DNA from: Indioceanicola profundi
Lineage (GTDB): Bacteria > Pseudomonadota > Alphaproteobacteria > Azospirillales > Azospirillaceae
DNA length: 45,000 nt
Assembly: GCF_003568845.1 (NCBI RefSeq)
Contig: NZ_CP030127.1
Coordinates: 1,017,501 to 1,062,500 of the forward strand
Direction of reading: 5' to 3'
In this document: piece after piece, positions 44,774 to 45,000 of the stretch
Layout of the letters: each line of letters begins with the position of its first letter
How positions within the stretch are numbered: position 1 is the first letter of the stretch
Notes under the pieces: generated by a model
What the model was told of the DNA's origin: nothing
The model's database searches: none
What the model saw: only the letters and a program-made list of their open reading frames with translations
Made by a program: the position numbers and the translations under genes

Positions 44774-45000
44774 CTATTCCGCTGCCCTGGTGATCGCCGG
44801 CACGGCGGTCTGGTGGGCCGTGAGCACCAGCCGTTCGGCCTGTCGCCGGTTCGGCAGCACCTCGAATTTGCCGCACACATGGCCCAGCCGTTCCGCCGCC
44901 CGGCCGAGTACGTCGAGCGTCGATGTGGGTCCGTCCCTCCTGACGCCCCGGACCGGTTCACCGAAGTCCATGGGCGCGCCGAGCAGAATGTCGATCCGAT
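44774..45000 (-). CDS. C-terminal end of an unidentified protein (partial)
   Basis: A minus-strand frame enters from beyond the window edge and ends at 44774, leaving 75 residues. They read RIDILLGAPMDFGEPVRG, then a helical basic part (LDVLGRAAERLGHVCGKFEVL) and ITRAAE at the end. The start of this fragment resembles the last strand of some acyltransferases (IDxLLGxPM), but this is too little to name a family. It lies 57 bases upstream of the porin gene on the same strand. Function unknown. Confidence 0.5.
   Translation of the reverse strand, partial: RIDILLGAPMDFGEPVRGVRRDGPTSTLDVLGRAAERLGHVCGKFEVLPNRRQAERLVLTAHQTAVPAITRAAE

Overview
The window is a high-GC stretch of a Gram-negative alphaproteobacterial chromosome. 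The rRNA genes, the tRNA-fMet, the LamB-type outer-membrane porin, the RND pump, the HWE-family histidine kinase and the overall gene style point to Rhodospirillales, perhaps near Azospirillaceae. That placement is inferred from gene content and style, not from a database comparison. No insertion sequence, prophage or CRISPR array was seen.

Region 1 (1-3440) is an rRNA operon on the minus strand. Transcription enters through up to three tandem sigma70-like promoters (3289 down to 3008) and a long leader, then reads 16S, 5S, tRNA-fMet and the 5' part of 23S, which runs off the window. The order 16S-5S-fMet-23S, with no Ile or Ala tRNA in the spacer, is unusual. Region 2 (3441-9828) holds two small exported Gly/Ser/Ala-rich proteins, an exported GH13 alpha-amylase-like enzyme, a SIMPL-domain protein, an ABC1/UbiB-type kinase and an FkbM methyltransferase. 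A three-hairpin palindromic element follows.

Region 3 (9912-12941) has a CYTH-CHAD protein followed seven bases later by a ParA-type ATPase, which I read as a candidate polyphosphate-granule positioning pair. A Phd/VapC toxin-antitoxin module lies beside it. Region 4 (12946-21841) mixes core and accessory genes: a methyltransferase, pgk, a membrane sulfatase-like protein, an MgtC-type protein, a DUF45 peptidase, a membrane-anchored SDR, a hemerythrin, a UdgX-type uracil-DNA glycosylase, a structured stretch ending in a strong terminator, and another methyltransferase.

Region 5 (21768-33315) holds an EamA transporter, leuC, a MazEF-like module with a visible promoter and palindromic operator, an SUV3-like helicase with an S4-domain partner, a PAS-HWE kinase-receiver hybrid, an SDR and two small DUF genes. 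Region 6 (33369-45000) holds a Spo0M homologue, a second EamA transporter, a HAD-type 5'-nucleotidase, two rRNA-modification enzymes, an RND efflux pair, a LysE exporter gene broken at a poly-G tract, a maltoporin with an N-terminal SHOCT-like segment, and the 3' end of an unidentified gene.

Most genes are small independent units. The clearest functional couples are CHAD/ParA, the two toxin-antitoxin pairs, helicase/S4, RluE/TrmH and membrane-fusion protein/RND permease.
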